From contig NZ_BKZW01000001.1 in assembly GCF_008974265.1 (NCBI RefSeq), positions 3,162,001 to 3,226,000 on the forward strand: a stretch of 64,000 bases of DNA, written 5' to 3'. Positions 44,890 to 54,313 of this stretch are shown piece by piece. The stretch comes from Dictyobacter vulcani. Its GTDB lineage: Bacteria; Chloroflexota; Ktedonobacteria; Ktedonobacterales; Ktedonobacteraceae. The stretch's first letter is position 1. Each line of letters begins with the position of its first letter. The position numbers were made by a program, and so were the translations under genes. The notes under the pieces were generated by a model. The model did no database searches and was not told the DNA's origin. It was given only the letters and a program-made list of their open reading frames with translations.

Positions 44890-47800
44890 CTAATTGGTAA
44901 CGGCGCTCAGGACGCGTTTCGATTTATTGGCTACTTCTTCTTTGAGCGTACGCTTTAAGAAGTGTCCGGTATAGGATTTCCGATTTTCGGCCACGGCTTC
45001 TGGTGTGCCTTCGGCCACGATTGTGCCGCCGCCATCGCCACCCTCTGGACCCAGATCGATGAGCCAGTCGGCGCTCTTAATCACATCCAGGTTGTGCTCG
45101 ATGACCACGATGCTGTTGCCAGCATCGACCAGTCGCTGGAGTACATCCAGTAGACGATCCACATCGGCAAAATGCAGGCCGGTTGTTGGCTCGTCCAGAA
45201 TATACATGGTGCGGCCGGTGGCGCGACGAGACAGTTCAGTGGCCAGTTTTACACGCTGGGCTTCACCACCCGACAGTGTCGTTGCGGGCTGTCCCAGGCG
45301 CATATAGCCCAGACCAACATCATACAAGGTCTTCATCTTGTTCTGGATCGAAGGGACGTTTGAGAAGAAATCCAATGCCTCTTCAACCGTCATATCCAGG
45401 ACATCTGAAATGGTCTTGCCTTTATAATGGATCTCCAGCGCCTCACGGTTGTAGCGCTTGCCCTGACAGACCTCACATGGCACATAGACATCCGGCAAGA
45501 AGTTCATCTCGATCTTGACGATACCTTCACCACGGCAGGCTTCACAGCGTCCACCTTTGACATTAAAGGAGAAGCGCCCGGCCTGATAACCACGCATCCT
45601 GGATTCCGGCACCTGGGCGAATAGCTCGCGAATAGCGGTAAAGGCATTGGTGTAGGTGGCTGGATTGGAGCGCGGGGTGCGCCCAATTGGCGACTGATCA
45701 ATATCGATTACCTTGTCCAGGTGCTCGAGTCCCTCGATGGATTCATGCTTGCCCGGCTTATCATGGGCCCGGAAGAAGAACTGCGAGAGTTTGCGGTACA
45801 GGATATCGGTGATCAAGGTACTCTTTCCTGAGCCTGAGACGCCTGTGATGGCGACAAACTTGCCGAGTGGGATCTCCACGTTCACATTCTTCAGATTGTT
45901 CTCACTGGCTCCTTTGATGGTCAGGAAATTGCCATTGCCATCGCGACGCTGTTGTGGCACTTCGATGCGGCGGCGATGAGAAAGATAGTCGCCAGTAATC
46001 GAGTTCTCATTGGCCAGAATCTCTTCATAGGTACCGGCGGCCACAATATGTCCGCCATGTTCACCTGCACCAGGACCAACATCAATGATATAGTCGGCGG
46101 CGCGCATGGTGTCCTCGTCGTGTTCAACCACCAGCAAGGTATTGCCCAGGTTACGTAGCCGTACCAGAGTATGGATCAGGCGGTCATTATCGCGCTGATG
46201 GAGACCGATGCTGGGTTCATCCAGAATATAGAGCACACCCATCAGGCCGGAGCCGATCTGGGTTGCCAGACGGATACGCTGGGCCTCACCGCCAGACAGA
46301 CTGGTCGCCGAACGATCCAGGGTCAGATAATCCAGACCCACGTCCAGCAAGAACTGGATACGCGCACGGATCTCTTTTAAGATCTGACGGGCGATAAAGC
46401 GGTCGCGCTCACTTAATGCTGTCAGGAGTAATGGTCCGCCAAAGGGAATCGGCGTCAACGGATCACCCAGCAGGGAGCCATTACCGGTGGCCTTTTTGGC
46501 CCGGCCATTACTTTTCCCATTGCTTTTACCGTTGGTGTTGACATGCGTTACAGGAGGTGTGACCTCGGATTTTCCATTTTCCAGTTCATTGAAGAACGCC
46601 TGGGTCCGCGAGATCGCCAGCCGTGTCACCTGGACGATATTGCGTCCACCGACAGTAACCGCCAGGGCCTCAGGCTTGAGGCGAGCCCCATTACAATCCG
46701 GACAGATACGGGCCGACATATAGCTCTCGATATCCTCACGCACACCCTCGCTCTCGGTCTGCTTATAGCGTCGATCCAGATTAGGGATGACCCCTTCAAA
46801 GTTGGTATTGTAGGTGCGTGTATGCCCATGCTGTGGGGTATAGCGAATGGTCAGTGGTTCCTCAACCCCATAGAGGAGCTTTTGTTGGATATCGGCGCTC
46901 AACTCTTTCCAGGGTTTATTGGGATCAAACTGATAGCGTTCCGCCATGGCTTCTAACGTTGCTGCATGCCACTGGCTACCATTGATCATCTTGCTCCAAG
47001 GTGCGATAGCCCCTTGTAGAATACTCAGATCTGCATTAGTCACAATCAGGTCGGTATCGACCTCTAGCTGTGTTCCCAGTCCAGTACAGGTTGGGCAGGC
47101 ACCATGTGGGCTATTAAAGCTGAAGGTACGTGGGGCAATCTCTGGTAGACTGATGCCACAATAGGCACAGGAGGCCTTCTCAGAGAACAGGATCTCCTCA
47201 CCATCCACGACTGAAACCAGCACCACGCCACTACCCAGTTTCAGCGTCGTCTCCAATGAGTCCGAGAGGCGCTGGCGAAAGGTTGGATCAATCTCCTGAT
47301 GCAGAATTGCTGGAATATCTGGTTCAGCGATACCATCTTCATCCGCATGGGACTCTTTGGCGGCATTGACCTCATAGAGTGCGGCTGGCTCGGCTACCTG
47401 TTTTAAGGGTGCATGACCATCGCTGCTCTGTTCTTCGGCCTGCTGCTTATTTTTGCGCAGCACCAGGCGATCGACCACGACCTCGATCGTATGCTTTTTC
47501 TGTTTATCCAGATCAAATTCATCGCTCAGATCCAGGATCTTGCCATCCACGCGTACACGCACATAGCCCGAGCGGCGCATCTCCTCAAAGATATTTTTGT
47601 ACTCACCCTTACGTCCCTGGACCAGCGGAGCCAGCAAAAGGATACGCGAGCTGTCGGGCAGGCTCAAGACGGCATCCACAATCTGTTGCAGCGTCTGCTG
47701 GCTTACTTCGCGTCCGCACTTAGGACAATGCTGATGACCGATGCGAGCATACAGCAAACGCAGATAGTCATAGATCTCCGTGACAGTCCCTACGGTCGAA

Positions 47801-48090
47801 CGAGGATTATGGGACGCCCCCTTCTGATCGATAGAGATAGCCGGGGAGAGTCCGTCGATGTGTTCAACATCGGGTTTATCCATTTTATCCAGGAACTGGC
47901 GTGCATAGGCCGAGAGCGACTCGACATAGCGGCGCTGTCCCTCGGCAAAAATGGTATCAAATGCCAGGCTACTTTTGCCCGAGCCAGAGAGACCAGTGAT
48001 CACCACGAGTTGATCGCGGGGAATGGTCACATCAATATTTTTCAGGTTGTGCTCTCGGGCACCACGAATCACGATCTTATCTTGGGGCAT
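44890..48090 (-). CDS. uvrA: excinuclease ABC subunit A
   Basis: This 1066-residue UvrA is longer than the usual 940-960 because of inserts. Both ABC modules are complete: Walker [15 protein letters not shown] (about 33-46) and [13 protein letters not shown] (about 741-753); signatures [20 protein letters not shown] and [19 protein letters not shown]; Walker [16 protein letters not shown] and [16 protein letters not shown]. Zinc-binding CPKCG, CAYCG and CEAC/CEVC pairs are visible. Two inserts carry low-complexity sequence: [20 protein letters not shown] (about 214-235) and a [13 protein letters not shown] stretch (about 530). UvrA dimers scan DNA for lesions and load UvrB. uvrB and uvrC are not in the window. 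The gene is monocistronic. Confidence 0.96.
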   Translation of the reverse strand: MPQDKIVIRGAREHNLKNIDVTIPRDQLVVITGLSGSGKSSLAFDTIFAEGQRRYVESLSAYARQFLDKMDKPDVEHIDGLSPAISIDQKGASHNPRSTVGTVTEIYDYLRLLYARIGHQHCPKCGREVSQQTLQQIVDAVLSLPDSSRILLLAPLVQGRKGEYKNIFEEMRRSGYVRVRVDGKILDLSDEFDLDKQKKHTIEVVVDRLVLRKNKQQAEEQSSDGHAPLKQVAEPAALYEVNAAKESHADEDGIAEPDIPAILHQEIDPTFRQRLSDSLETTLKLGSGVVLVSVVDGEEILFSEKASCAYCGISLPEIAPRTFSFNSPHGACPTCTGLGTQLEVDTDLIVTNADLSILQGAIAPWSKMINGSQWHAATLEAMAERYQFDPNKPWKELSADIQQKLLYGVEEPLTIRYTPQHGHTRTYNTNFEGVIPNLDRRYKQTESEGVREDIESYMSARICPDCNGARLKPEALAVTVGGRNIVQVTRLAISRTQAFFNELENGKSEVTPPVTHVNTNGKSNGKSNGRAKKATGNGSLLGDPLTPIPFGGPLLLTALSERDRFIARQILKEIRARIQFLLDVGLDYLTLDRSATSLSGGEAQRIRLATQIGSGLMGVLYILDEPSIGLHQRDNDRLIHTLVRLRNLGNTLLVVEHDEDTMRAADYIIDVGPGAGEHGGHIVAAGTYEEILANENSITGDYLSHRRRIEVPQQRRDGNGNFLTIKGASENNLKNVNVEIPLGKFVAITGVSGSGKSTLITDILYRKLSQFFFRAHDKPGKHESIEGLEHLDKVIDIDQSPIGRTPRSNPATYTNAFTAIRELFAQVPESRMRGYQAGRFSFNVKGGRCEACRGEGIVKIEMNFLPDVYVPCEVCQGKRYNREALEIHYKGKTISDVLDMTVEEALDFFSNVPSIQNKMKTLYDVGLGYMRLGQPATTLSGGEAQRVKLATELSRRATGRTMYILDEPTTGLHFADVDRLLDVLQRLVDAGNSIVVIEHNLDVIKSADWLIDLGPEGGDGGGTIVAEGTPEAVAENRKSYTGHFLKRTLKEEVANKSKRVLSAVTN

Positions 48091-48789
48091 ACGCTCAATC
48101 CACCCGTTACTTTATGAATTATTTTTATAAATTACGAAGACACATGTCGGTCCGCAGTTGGCCATGTGAGCCACTACGGTCTGTTTGAATAGCTTTTTAC
48201 GTGTAGTATATTATCTGGTAATGGTTGTTGATACAAACAAACGTTCCACATACACTACTATACTTGTTCTCTTGACGTCAAGTGGTCATGAGATAGGTCA
48301 TAGATAGGATGTATATGCTTGTGTGAAGTGGATCGATGCATGCGATTGTATTCTGATCGGTTAGCTCTCAAGTAGCATGCTGCCTGTGCGCACATGCTGA
48401 TATCCCCCCACATATCCTCCATATGTTAAAACAGTGTTGGGCAAGTATCTATTCCCTTAAGCATAAGAAAGTACCGGCAGCGCTGCCGGTACGAAAGCCT
48501 GTGTTTTGATTGCGTTCACTGTTGACGTCCATTCCAGTTATGCTGCACAATCATATAAGAGGAAACCATTGGTGTCATTTACAGATAGACGCTAGTTTTT
48601 CGTAACAGAAACTGCTAAAGGATGTATACTTTATAGGCATGGGACTGTCTAACACAACCATGATTGGGAGGTCGGATTTAAAGGGTAGCTATAATGAAGA
48701 TGGACGTAGTCATATCCTGCGGTATTGCAGGTCCCTGGCGACACACCGATCTTCTATTGAGTGTTTTTATATATGTTGTGGTAACATAG
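48091..48789. other. long intergenic region between uvrA and lepB
   Basis: About 700 bases, A/T-rich, with no supported gene. A 22-base perfect palindrome, GTACCGGCAG followed by CGCTGCCGGTAC, sits at 48471-48492. Promoters for the divergent uvrA and signal peptidase genes must lie here; no LexA-type box was recognised with confidence. Confidence 0.5.
48471..48492. repeat. 22-base perfect palindrome
   Basis: GTACCGGCAGCGCTGCCGGTAC has no loop and perfect symmetry. It lies about 380 bases upstream of uvrA and 300 bases upstream of lepB. It could be a regulator site or the remains of a hairpin terminator. Confidence 0.6.
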
Positions 48790-49509
48790 GTGAATGGTTT
48801 GAAAGAAGAAAAGAAAATTAGGACGCAAAGTCGCATTGTGCGCGAGATTATTGAAACCCTTGTGCTCACGATTTTGATGTTTGTCATCATTAACCTTGCC
48901 GTCCAGAATTATGATGTGGATGGTCCCAGTATGGAACCGAGCCTGCATGATAAAGAGCGGATCATGGTGGATAAAGTTTCCTATCATCTACACGATCCAT
49001 CGCGCGGTGATGTGATCGTTTTTATCGCTCCTCCTGATCCCCAACTGAATTATGTCAAGCGTATTATCGGGGTGCCTGGCGATGTTATCACGATCCAGGG
49101 TACGGTAGTTAAAATCAACAATACCATATTACAAGAGCGCTATGTATCTCCATCTTATCAAGGCAATCCCTATCTGCCGATTGTCAACAAAATGGTGCCG
49201 AATGGCTCGTATTTTGTAATGGGGGATGATCGTAAGAATAGCTCGGATTCGCGCCTCTGGGGCTTTGTGCCGCGCCAGAACATTATCGGGCGCGCTACCC
49301 TGGTCTACTGGCCTCTCAATGAGAGCAATAGTGGTTTCCTCCCCGATGTTTCCTCAGTTTTCGCGCACGTTACTGGAAAAGCTGCAACAGCCAGCTCTTT
49401 ATCCAGCAACAATGCCTTGAAGGACAGTACTTTTGGGACGGGTGAATTAGCATTCTTCGCCATGCCGGGTTTTTTGCTGGTATGCTCAAGGTATCGAAAG
49501 AAACGTTGA
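48790..49509 (+). CDS. lepB: signal peptidase I, first of two tandem copies
   Basis: This 239-residue protein starts at GTG 48790 (spacing to a clear Shine-Dalgarno is poor, so the exact start is uncertain). One TM helix (IIETLVLTILMFVIINLAV) leads into the S26 protease domain. The catalytic Ser is in DGPSMEPSL, the catalytic Lys in NYVKRIIGVPGD, and box E is YFVMGDDRKNSSDSRLWG. A C-terminal extension of about 50 residues ends with a second hydrophobic stretch (AFFAMPGFLLVCS) and RYRKKR. It cleaves signal peptides of exported proteins outside the membrane. A paralogue follows 92 bases downstream; see that entry. Confidence 0.92.
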   Translation: MNGLKEEKKIRTQSRIVREIIETLVLTILMFVIINLAVQNYDVDGPSMEPSLHDKERIMVDKVSYHLHDPSRGDVIVFIAPPDPQLNYVKRIIGVPGDVITIQGTVVKINNTILQERYVSPSYQGNPYLPIVNKMVPNGSYFVMGDDRKNSSDSRLWGFVPRQNIIGRATLVYWPLNESNSGFLPDVSSVFAHVTGKAATASSLSSNNALKDSTFGTGELAFFAMPGFLLVCSRYRKKR

Positions 49510-49637
49510 CACATCCTGGTATAGAATGAACAACTTATGACCAGTGATCATCTCTATCGAGGTTATTTACGAGCATACTGTGCGTTATTCTGATAGAAGG
49601 ATTGTCGTTCACATGGACAGAGCGCAGAGGAAAAGCG

Positions 49638-50426
49638 GTGGATTTAGAATTTGATTTTGAAAAACGATATCGTCTCTTTCGGGAAATCATTGAGACTCTG
49701 GTATTAACCGTTTTAATGTTTTTGGTGATCCGGCTGGCCGTCCAGAATTTCAACATTGATGGCATGAGCATGGAGCCCAGCTTACATAATCAAGAGTTGG
49801 TAATTGTCGACAAATGGTCGTATTTTTTTCACGCGCCGGGACGTGGGGATGTCGTCGTTTTTGTTGCCCCTCCCAATCCTACTCAGGATTATATCAAGCG
49901 CATCGTTGGTCTACCTGGCGATGTTGTTACCATTCAGGATACCAGGGTGAGTGTGAATAACAGGCAACTTACAGAAAGCTATGTTGATCCTCGGCGGCAG
50001 GGGAATCCTTATGCGCCGATCAATAACATGGTTATTCCTCAAGGAGCCTATTTTGTGCTGGGTGATAATCGCAATGGGAGTTCTGACTCACGAGACTGGG
50101 GTTGTGTGCCACAACAAAATATCATCGGGCGCGCTGCCCTGGTTTATTGGCCGCTTGGGCAGGATAACTTTGGCTTTCTGCCAGGTGTCTCCAGTGTCTA
50201 CAACAATGTAGGGCAATCAACTCAGGCCACCAGCAATAACCTCTGTCCTATTCGTCATGTCCAGCCAGCCGCGTCTACCACTTCCCAGCATAATCAGATC
50301 ACCGTGACGCCGAGTGATCAAAGCAATCCACTCAGCACTGCATCCATGCTTCTCCTCCCTTGCCTCTATGTCGGCTTGACGCACAGGAGACGCCGCCATC
50401 ATCACGTCCAGGAAGAATGCTCGTAG
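49638..50426 (+). CDS. lepB: signal peptidase I, second tandem copy
   Basis: The protein is 262 residues from GTG 49638, which is preceded by AGAGGAAAA; an ATG frame from 49602 is possible. It is a close paralogue of the upstream gene: the same TM helix (ETLVLTVLMFLVIRLAVQN), Ser motif MSMEPSL, Lys motif DYIKRIVGLPGDV and box YFVLGDNRNGSSDSRDWG. The C-terminal tail differs: it is Ser/Thr-rich and ends with a short hydrophobic segment and an Arg/His-rich cytosolic tip (RRRRHHH). The pair arose by tandem duplication and probably shares substrates, with tails that may adjust membrane position. An IS4-type element follows after 70 bases. Confidence 0.92.
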   Translation: MDLEFDFEKRYRLFREIIETLVLTVLMFLVIRLAVQNFNIDGMSMEPSLHNQELVIVDKWSYFFHAPGRGDVVVFVAPPNPTQDYIKRIVGLPGDVVTIQDTRVSVNNRQLTESYVDPRRQGNPYAPINNMVIPQGAYFVLGDNRNGSSDSRDWGCVPQQNIIGRAALVYWPLGQDNFGFLPGVSSVYNNVGQSTQATSNNLCPIRHVQPAASTTSQHNQITVTPSDQSNPLSTASMLLLPCLYVGLTHRRRRHHHVQEECS

Positions 50427-50499
50427 CACGTTTGACATTCTAGTAGTCTGTCAGACATCAAGTGATGGGGAGGCGAGGATGCAAGGGGCGGCGAGCCCC

Positions 50500-52013
50500 A
50501 TAGGTGCGAACGTAAGCAGTACTTGAACAATTGAATCAACGAAAAAGACCTCAAGCCGATGCCAGATAGAGCGTCTGGGCTAGTTGCGTGACCACTTCAG
50601 ATTCCTGATGCACACGGTTTTGCGGATGATACCGCACGACCGGCTGCATCTGGGAGAGTGACGCTTGGATGTGCGACCAGGTCCAGGTACCCAGGATCAT
50701 CGTGTGCAGGCTTTGAGCAAAGACGGCACACAGCGCCCAGGTACTCATCGGCCCCGCCACGCGCCCTCTCGCTTGCTCATGCAACTCGCGGCGTGCCTGG
50801 CTCACCTGCCGCTCCAAGAGGATCCAGCCGACCAGCATGGCTGCAAGTACCGCTTGATTACTTTGCAAATCATCACTGCGTAAGCGGTGTAAACGCACCA
50901 ATTGCTTGATGCGCTTGAAGAGCAGTTCGATCTGCCAACGCGCCCGATAGAGCAACAGGATTTGCTCGGCTGACCAATGATCCGCTGACAGCGAGGTAAG
51001 TACCACCAACCAATCGGCGATCTGAATCGTCAATGCCTGGTTGGTGCGCCCATTCTTGCGGGCCTTCTCCTTTCGCTTGCTGTGCGCTCGCTTGGCTGCT
51101 TCTGGACTCAGATGAACGGCCACTAGACGCATCGGCTGCTGACGGCCACGCACCTGGAACACGACGTTGGCTTCTCCCTTGCCCGTTGGCTCCACGTGGG
51201 TCAACCAGCCAGAGAGATCAAACGGCGTCTGAGCATCGGCCTCAAGTAAGGGCATCGAGGACCAATGCAATCGGGTCACGACCTCAACGCCCTCATCGAG
51301 TTGATCGAGGATTGCTTGTCGACGACAGTAGGCACAATCCCCGACCACGATGTCTCCGCGTTGTCCATGAAAGTGCTTGAGCCCTTCGCCCACATGGTGA
51401 TCCGTCAGCACGACCTGGTCGAGCCGTTTGCTCAGCAGTTCATAACTGCAGTGCAATCGGCGACTTTCGCCCGAGCGCTTCCAGGTGCGCAGATGGGTAG
51501 CATCCACCAGACGGATGCATCCGGTGAAGCCCGCAGGCAGATCCAGAGCCTTTTCTGGCTCGCTCGATCCCACCAGGGTTTGTACGATCGAGAGCAACCA
51601 ATCTGAGGACTGATGCGTCCGTTTGGCCCACGAGCGGTCTCCATTGGTGCTCAGTCTCGTGCTCACAGCCCAGGCAGCGAGCTCGCGGAACGAGCGGAAG
51701 CAAAAGACGTAGGCAAAGATGCCACGCAGCAAATCGGTTGGGCAACGCAACCCATTGGAGCGTGTAAAGGCTTGATGGGTAAAGGCTTGTTCATTGACAT
51801 CTGGTGGTAAGAGCGCAAGGATTTCTTGCCATCCAGCATCATTGATCTGGCCCAGGGCTTGCTCTGTGAGACATTTTTGCGTATGATGAGGTCGGCTTGA
51901 CATGGTGTTTCTCCTTCGTCACGTTTTGGTTTTTTGTAACGATACCAGAGAAAGACCGTGTTTGGCCTCTTTTTTCGTTGTTCAAGTACTATTGTGCTTA
52001 CGTTCGCACCTAT
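50500..52013 (-). mobile_element. IS4-family insertion sequence with target duplication
   Basis: The ends are inverted: ATAGGTGCGAACGTAAGCA at 50500-50518 and TGCTTACGTTCGCACCTAT at 51995-52013, with a further match GTACTTGAACAA / TTGTTCAAGTAC just inside. GGGCGGCGAGCCCC occurs directly outside both ends (50486-50499 and 52014-52027). Since CCC/GGG also continues the inverted repeat, the true target duplication is 8-11 bases of this, in line with the IS4 family. Removing the element restores a hairpin, CAAGGGGC...GCCCCTTG, so it inserted into a palindromic target. Confidence 0.9.
50551..51903 (-). CDS. IS4-family DDE transposase
   Basis: The protein has 450 residues and starts at ATG 51903. 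First Asp in CIRLVDATHLRTW (about residue 133), second Asp in DIVVGDCAYCRRQ (about 194), and the IS4 Y-(2)-R-(3)-E-(6)-K signature in LLYRARWQIELLFKRIKQL (about residues 330-347). The frame is complete and the terminal repeats are intact, so the element is probably functional. It catalyses cut-and-paste excision and insertion of the surrounding IS. Confidence 0.93.
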   Translation of the reverse strand: MSSRPHHTQKCLTEQALGQINDAGWQEILALLPPDVNEQAFTHQAFTRSNGLRCPTDLLRGIFAYVFCFRSFRELAAWAVSTRLSTNGDRSWAKRTHQSSDWLLSIVQTLVGSSEPEKALDLPAGFTGCIRLVDATHLRTWKRSGESRRLHCSYELLSKRLDQVVLTDHHVGEGLKHFHGQRGDIVVGDCAYCRRQAILDQLDEGVEVVTRLHWSSMPLLEADAQTPFDLSGWLTHVEPTGKGEANVVFQVRGRQQPMRLVAVHLSPEAAKRAHSKRKEKARKNGRTNQALTIQIADWLVVLTSLSADHWSAEQILLLYRARWQIELLFKRIKQLVRLHRLRSDDLQSNQAVLAAMLVGWILLERQVSQARRELHEQARGRVAGPMSTWALCAVFAQSLHTMILGTWTWSHIQASLSQMQPVVRYHPQNRVHQESEVVTQLAQTLYLASA

Positions 52014-52116
52014 GGGCGGCGAGCCCCTTGACTGGGGGATCGGGGGCTGTGCCCCCGGAATCCCCCTATCCCGCCCGCGTAGCGGGCGCACAACTCATCA
52101 CACGAAGTTTGACAAA
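52014..52116. repeat. cluster of GC-rich hairpins interrupted by the IS
   Basis: Right of the IS, GGGGGATCGGGGGCTGTGCC...CCCC folds as a second hairpin, followed by CCCGCCCGCGTAGCGGGCG, a third. With the hairpin broken by the IS (CAAGGGGC at 50482-50489) this forms a short array of palindromes, similar in style to REP sequences. Confidence 0.6.
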
Positions 52117-52172
52117 GTACTAGCAAAAGAGCGGGAACAAATCTGAGTTTGTTCCCGCTCTTTTGCTAGTAC
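52117..52172. terminator. strong bidirectional terminator
   Basis: Perfect 25-base arms at 52117-52141 and 52148-52172 (starting GTACTAGCAAAAGAGCGGGA) flank a 6-base loop. It faces the minus-strand gene ending at 52202. Confidence 0.9.
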
Positions 52173-52201
52173 TGACGTAATGCAGCGCATTACCCTATAA
52201 A

Positions 52202-53428
52202 CTATAGGGTAATATCGATCTCTTGATCTTTCAATTTCACCTCTTTAATGGTGCGACCGATTTTGTTCTGCGCATCGGAGAAGTGTTTATCCAATAGTGG
52301 CTTTAGTTCATCTGGTGACATGATCAAACCAAGTACACCTTCTACATTGACATTATTTGCGACCAGCCGTCCCGTTTTATCCAGTGTAGGTACAAGGCTA
52401 ATCGCGGATGGATAGCCATAAAGCTCAAAACTCAGGCGAATCCTTTCAGGCGTGATGCTGGTGACTGGCTTTTGTACTGGATTTGATGGTGCCAGGTTGA
52501 ACACAATGAGATTATTGATTGTATTTTCATTGACCGGCAATACCGAACCCGGTGGTAAGATTTTGGTTAGCGTGGTCGGCATCTGATCAACGGCGGATGT
52601 CATGGCTTTGTCTAATTGTGTTTCCGCGATATTATGCGCATAAGGACGGGCAACGAAAATCCAGCCGGCTCCGAGCACGACCAGTAATAAGATAAGAACT
52701 GTGAGGCAACCCAGGACACAGCCTCCTCGGCTACGTTTGCGGCGGCGTCCCTCTTCTTTTGAGTTCGCCGGGTTAATAACAGCTGGAAGCATTTGAGACC
52801 CTTTCGTTGTTGTGTTTAGCTTATAATATAGTAACGGAGGAGTATGCTGGAAAGGTGACAACTCGTTCTGGGCCTGTCCGGGAATATTTCCATCTGGCGC
52901 GAAAAGCTCCGGATGTGAAATCTTTGGAATTTGCACTGGTATGGTGGGTTGCTCGGCTTGCAACGGCTGTTCTGGCGCTCTGGCTAAGGGGACGCTGTGA
53001 TAAAGGTGGAGGGCATCAAGTTCGATGACGGTAGCGGGTTGTTCTGCAAGGACGATTGGTTCCTGGTTATCCGGGACTTTTTCAGACTGAGTCTGATTGG
53101 ATTTGTGGCTAGAGAGTGGAATTGTTGTTCTGCGGGACTGAGAACGTAGTGGTGTGCTGGCTGTTGTTGTTTTTCGTCGGGAGCGGCCAGCACGCCTGGA
53201 ATGTGGAGTGATGCGGATAGTTGCGTCTGATTCGTTCTCATCTGGCGGCATGTCCTCTCTCTCCGGCTCTGACATAGCATTCTCATGTGATTGGGAGGCC
53301 GCAGGTAACAGCGCTTCAGAAGGGCTTGCAGCAAGATGTTCTTCCTGCGCTTCTTCTTGACTGGCGCCACACTGTGGACAAAAGCGCGCCTGCTCTTTCA
53401 GGACGGCATGGCACTGGTTACACATCAT
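52202..53428 (-). CDS. zinc-ribbon, single-TM protein of unknown function
   Basis: This is a 408-residue protein. The N-terminal zinc ribbon MCNQCHAVL...CPQCGASQ is followed by a long Ser/Thr/Arg-rich cytoplasmic linker with basic clusters (RRAGRSRRKTTT). One TM helix (VLGCLTVLILLLVVLGAGWIF) sits at about residues 236-258, and an extracytoplasmic domain of about 150 residues follows (THLTKILPPGSVLP-like start, RIRLSFELYGYPSAISLVPTL). The outer domain resembles lipid-binding LmeA/DUF2993-like proteins only loosely; no function is assigned. The ribbon/TM/exterior layout is the same as in the LamG-like family at 5-11 kb. Confidence 0.6.
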   Translation of the reverse strand: MMCNQCHAVLKEQARFCPQCGASQEEAQEEHLAASPSEALLPAASQSHENAMSEPEREDMPPDENESDATIRITPHSRRAGRSRRKTTTASTPLRSQSRRTTIPLSSHKSNQTQSEKVPDNQEPIVLAEQPATVIELDALHLYHSVPLARAPEQPLQAEQPTIPVQIPKISHPELFAPDGNIPGQAQNELSPFQHTPPLLYYKLNTTTKGSQMLPAVINPANSKEEGRRRKRSRGGCVLGCLTVLILLLVVLGAGWIFVARPYAHNIAETQLDKAMTSAVDQMPTTLTKILPPGSVLPVNENTINNLIVFNLAPSNPVQKPVTSITPERIRLSFELYGYPSAISLVPTLDKTGRLVANNVNVEGVLGLIMSPDELKPLLDKHFSDAQNKIGRTIKEVKLKDQEIDITL

Positions 53429-53601
53429 GGCTCGGAAATCGCTCCATAGAGAGTATTGTCATTTACTATAAGTATATGCTTATTTGTAAACATTGTCTAT
53501 AAATTTAAGGAAAGAGCCGGAAAATTTCAGATATCTGCTAAACAAAGCAAAAAGCGAGTAAAGGGATGCATTGCTTCAGTGCTGCATCCCACTGTGATTT
53601 T

Positions 53602-54036
53602 CTACCATTCGCGCTTTAAGATCTCGTCCATTGAAGTAATAATCTGAGCTCGTCTGGCTGGATCACGCTCAAGTTCTTGTTTGACCTGGTTGATCAGTGT
53701 TGCTTCCTGTTCCGGCGGCAATTCATAGCCATATAACTGATGGATCGCAGTCGCCGCGGTGCGCCGGATTTTCTCATCATCGCTTAATTGTGGAACGGGT
53801 ACTCGTTCCGCGCTGCGTTTATCGGTGACGCCAGGAGGGCTATTGCCAGCGAGTGGCGCTAATCCATTGGCGGCAAAGGGTATATTACTATCGATCAAGT
53901 GAGCAGAATGAGGAGTCGCACGTTCGATATGTACGATAGCCATCTGCTCAGCAGGTTGTAGTGAGACGACCGTACCTTCCAGATAAATGACCTCGGGGGC
54001 ACCCCAGAAGACACGCTCTCCTACGTGCAAAATCAT
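53602..54036 (-). CDS. conserved hypothetical protein
   Basis: The start is put at ATG 54036 (GGAAATGGAG upstream); the open frame extends to an in-frame ATG at 54111, but the extra residues look non-native. The 144-residue product has a small beta-rich N-terminal part (ILHVGERVFWGAPEVIYLEGTVVSL) reminiscent of an SH3-like or translation-factor barrel. After a flexible Pro/Ser middle comes a C-terminal helical region (DDEKIRRTAATAIHQLYGYELPPEQ...RRAQIITSMDEIL). It is not recognised as a known family. Its upstream region is the palindromic tandem repeat at 54128-54265. Confidence 0.55.
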   Translation of the reverse strand: MILHVGERVFWGAPEVIYLEGTVVSLQPAEQMAIVHIERATPHSAHLIDSNIPFAANGLAPLAGNSPPGVTDKRSAERVPVPQLSDDEKIRRTAATAIHQLYGYELPPEQEATLINQVKQELERDPARRAQIITSMDEILKREW

Positions 54037-54127
54037 GGTAATCACTCCATTTCTTCCTGCTCGTCTAACGCCTGTCTTTCTTGCCTCTAATAAGGTATAC
54101 GTCCCATTCAACAGATAGTTCCAGTAG

Positions 54128-54265
54128 TTACGACCCTTAGCGGTCGTTTACGACTTTCAGCGGTCGTTTACGACTTTCAGCGGTCGTTTACGACTTTCAG
54201 CGGTCGTTTACGACTTTCAGCGGTCGTTTACGACCCTTAGCGTCGTTACGACTTTCAGCGGTCGT
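54128..54265 (+). repeat. seven tandem 20-base palindromic units
   Basis: The unit TTACGACTTTCAGCGGTCGT is repeated seven times (starts at 54128, 54148, 54168, 54188, 54208, 54228, 54246), with CCCTTAG for CTTTCAG in units 1 and 6 and a 2-base deletion in unit 6. ACGAC and GTCGT within each unit form a small hairpin. An inverted copy (ACGACCGCTGAGGGTCGTAA, about 54294-54313) lies across a GC-rich spacer, so a long stem can form. It is located between two minus-strand genes. Confidence 0.92.
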
Positions 54266-54313
54266 TTACCACTCGCCGCCGCGTGGGGGCAAAACGACCG
54301 CTGAGGGTCGTAA

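Noticed and set aside
54128..54265. CRISPR array
   Set aside because: Units are contiguous 20-base repeats without spacers, so this is a tandem repeat, not a CRISPR.
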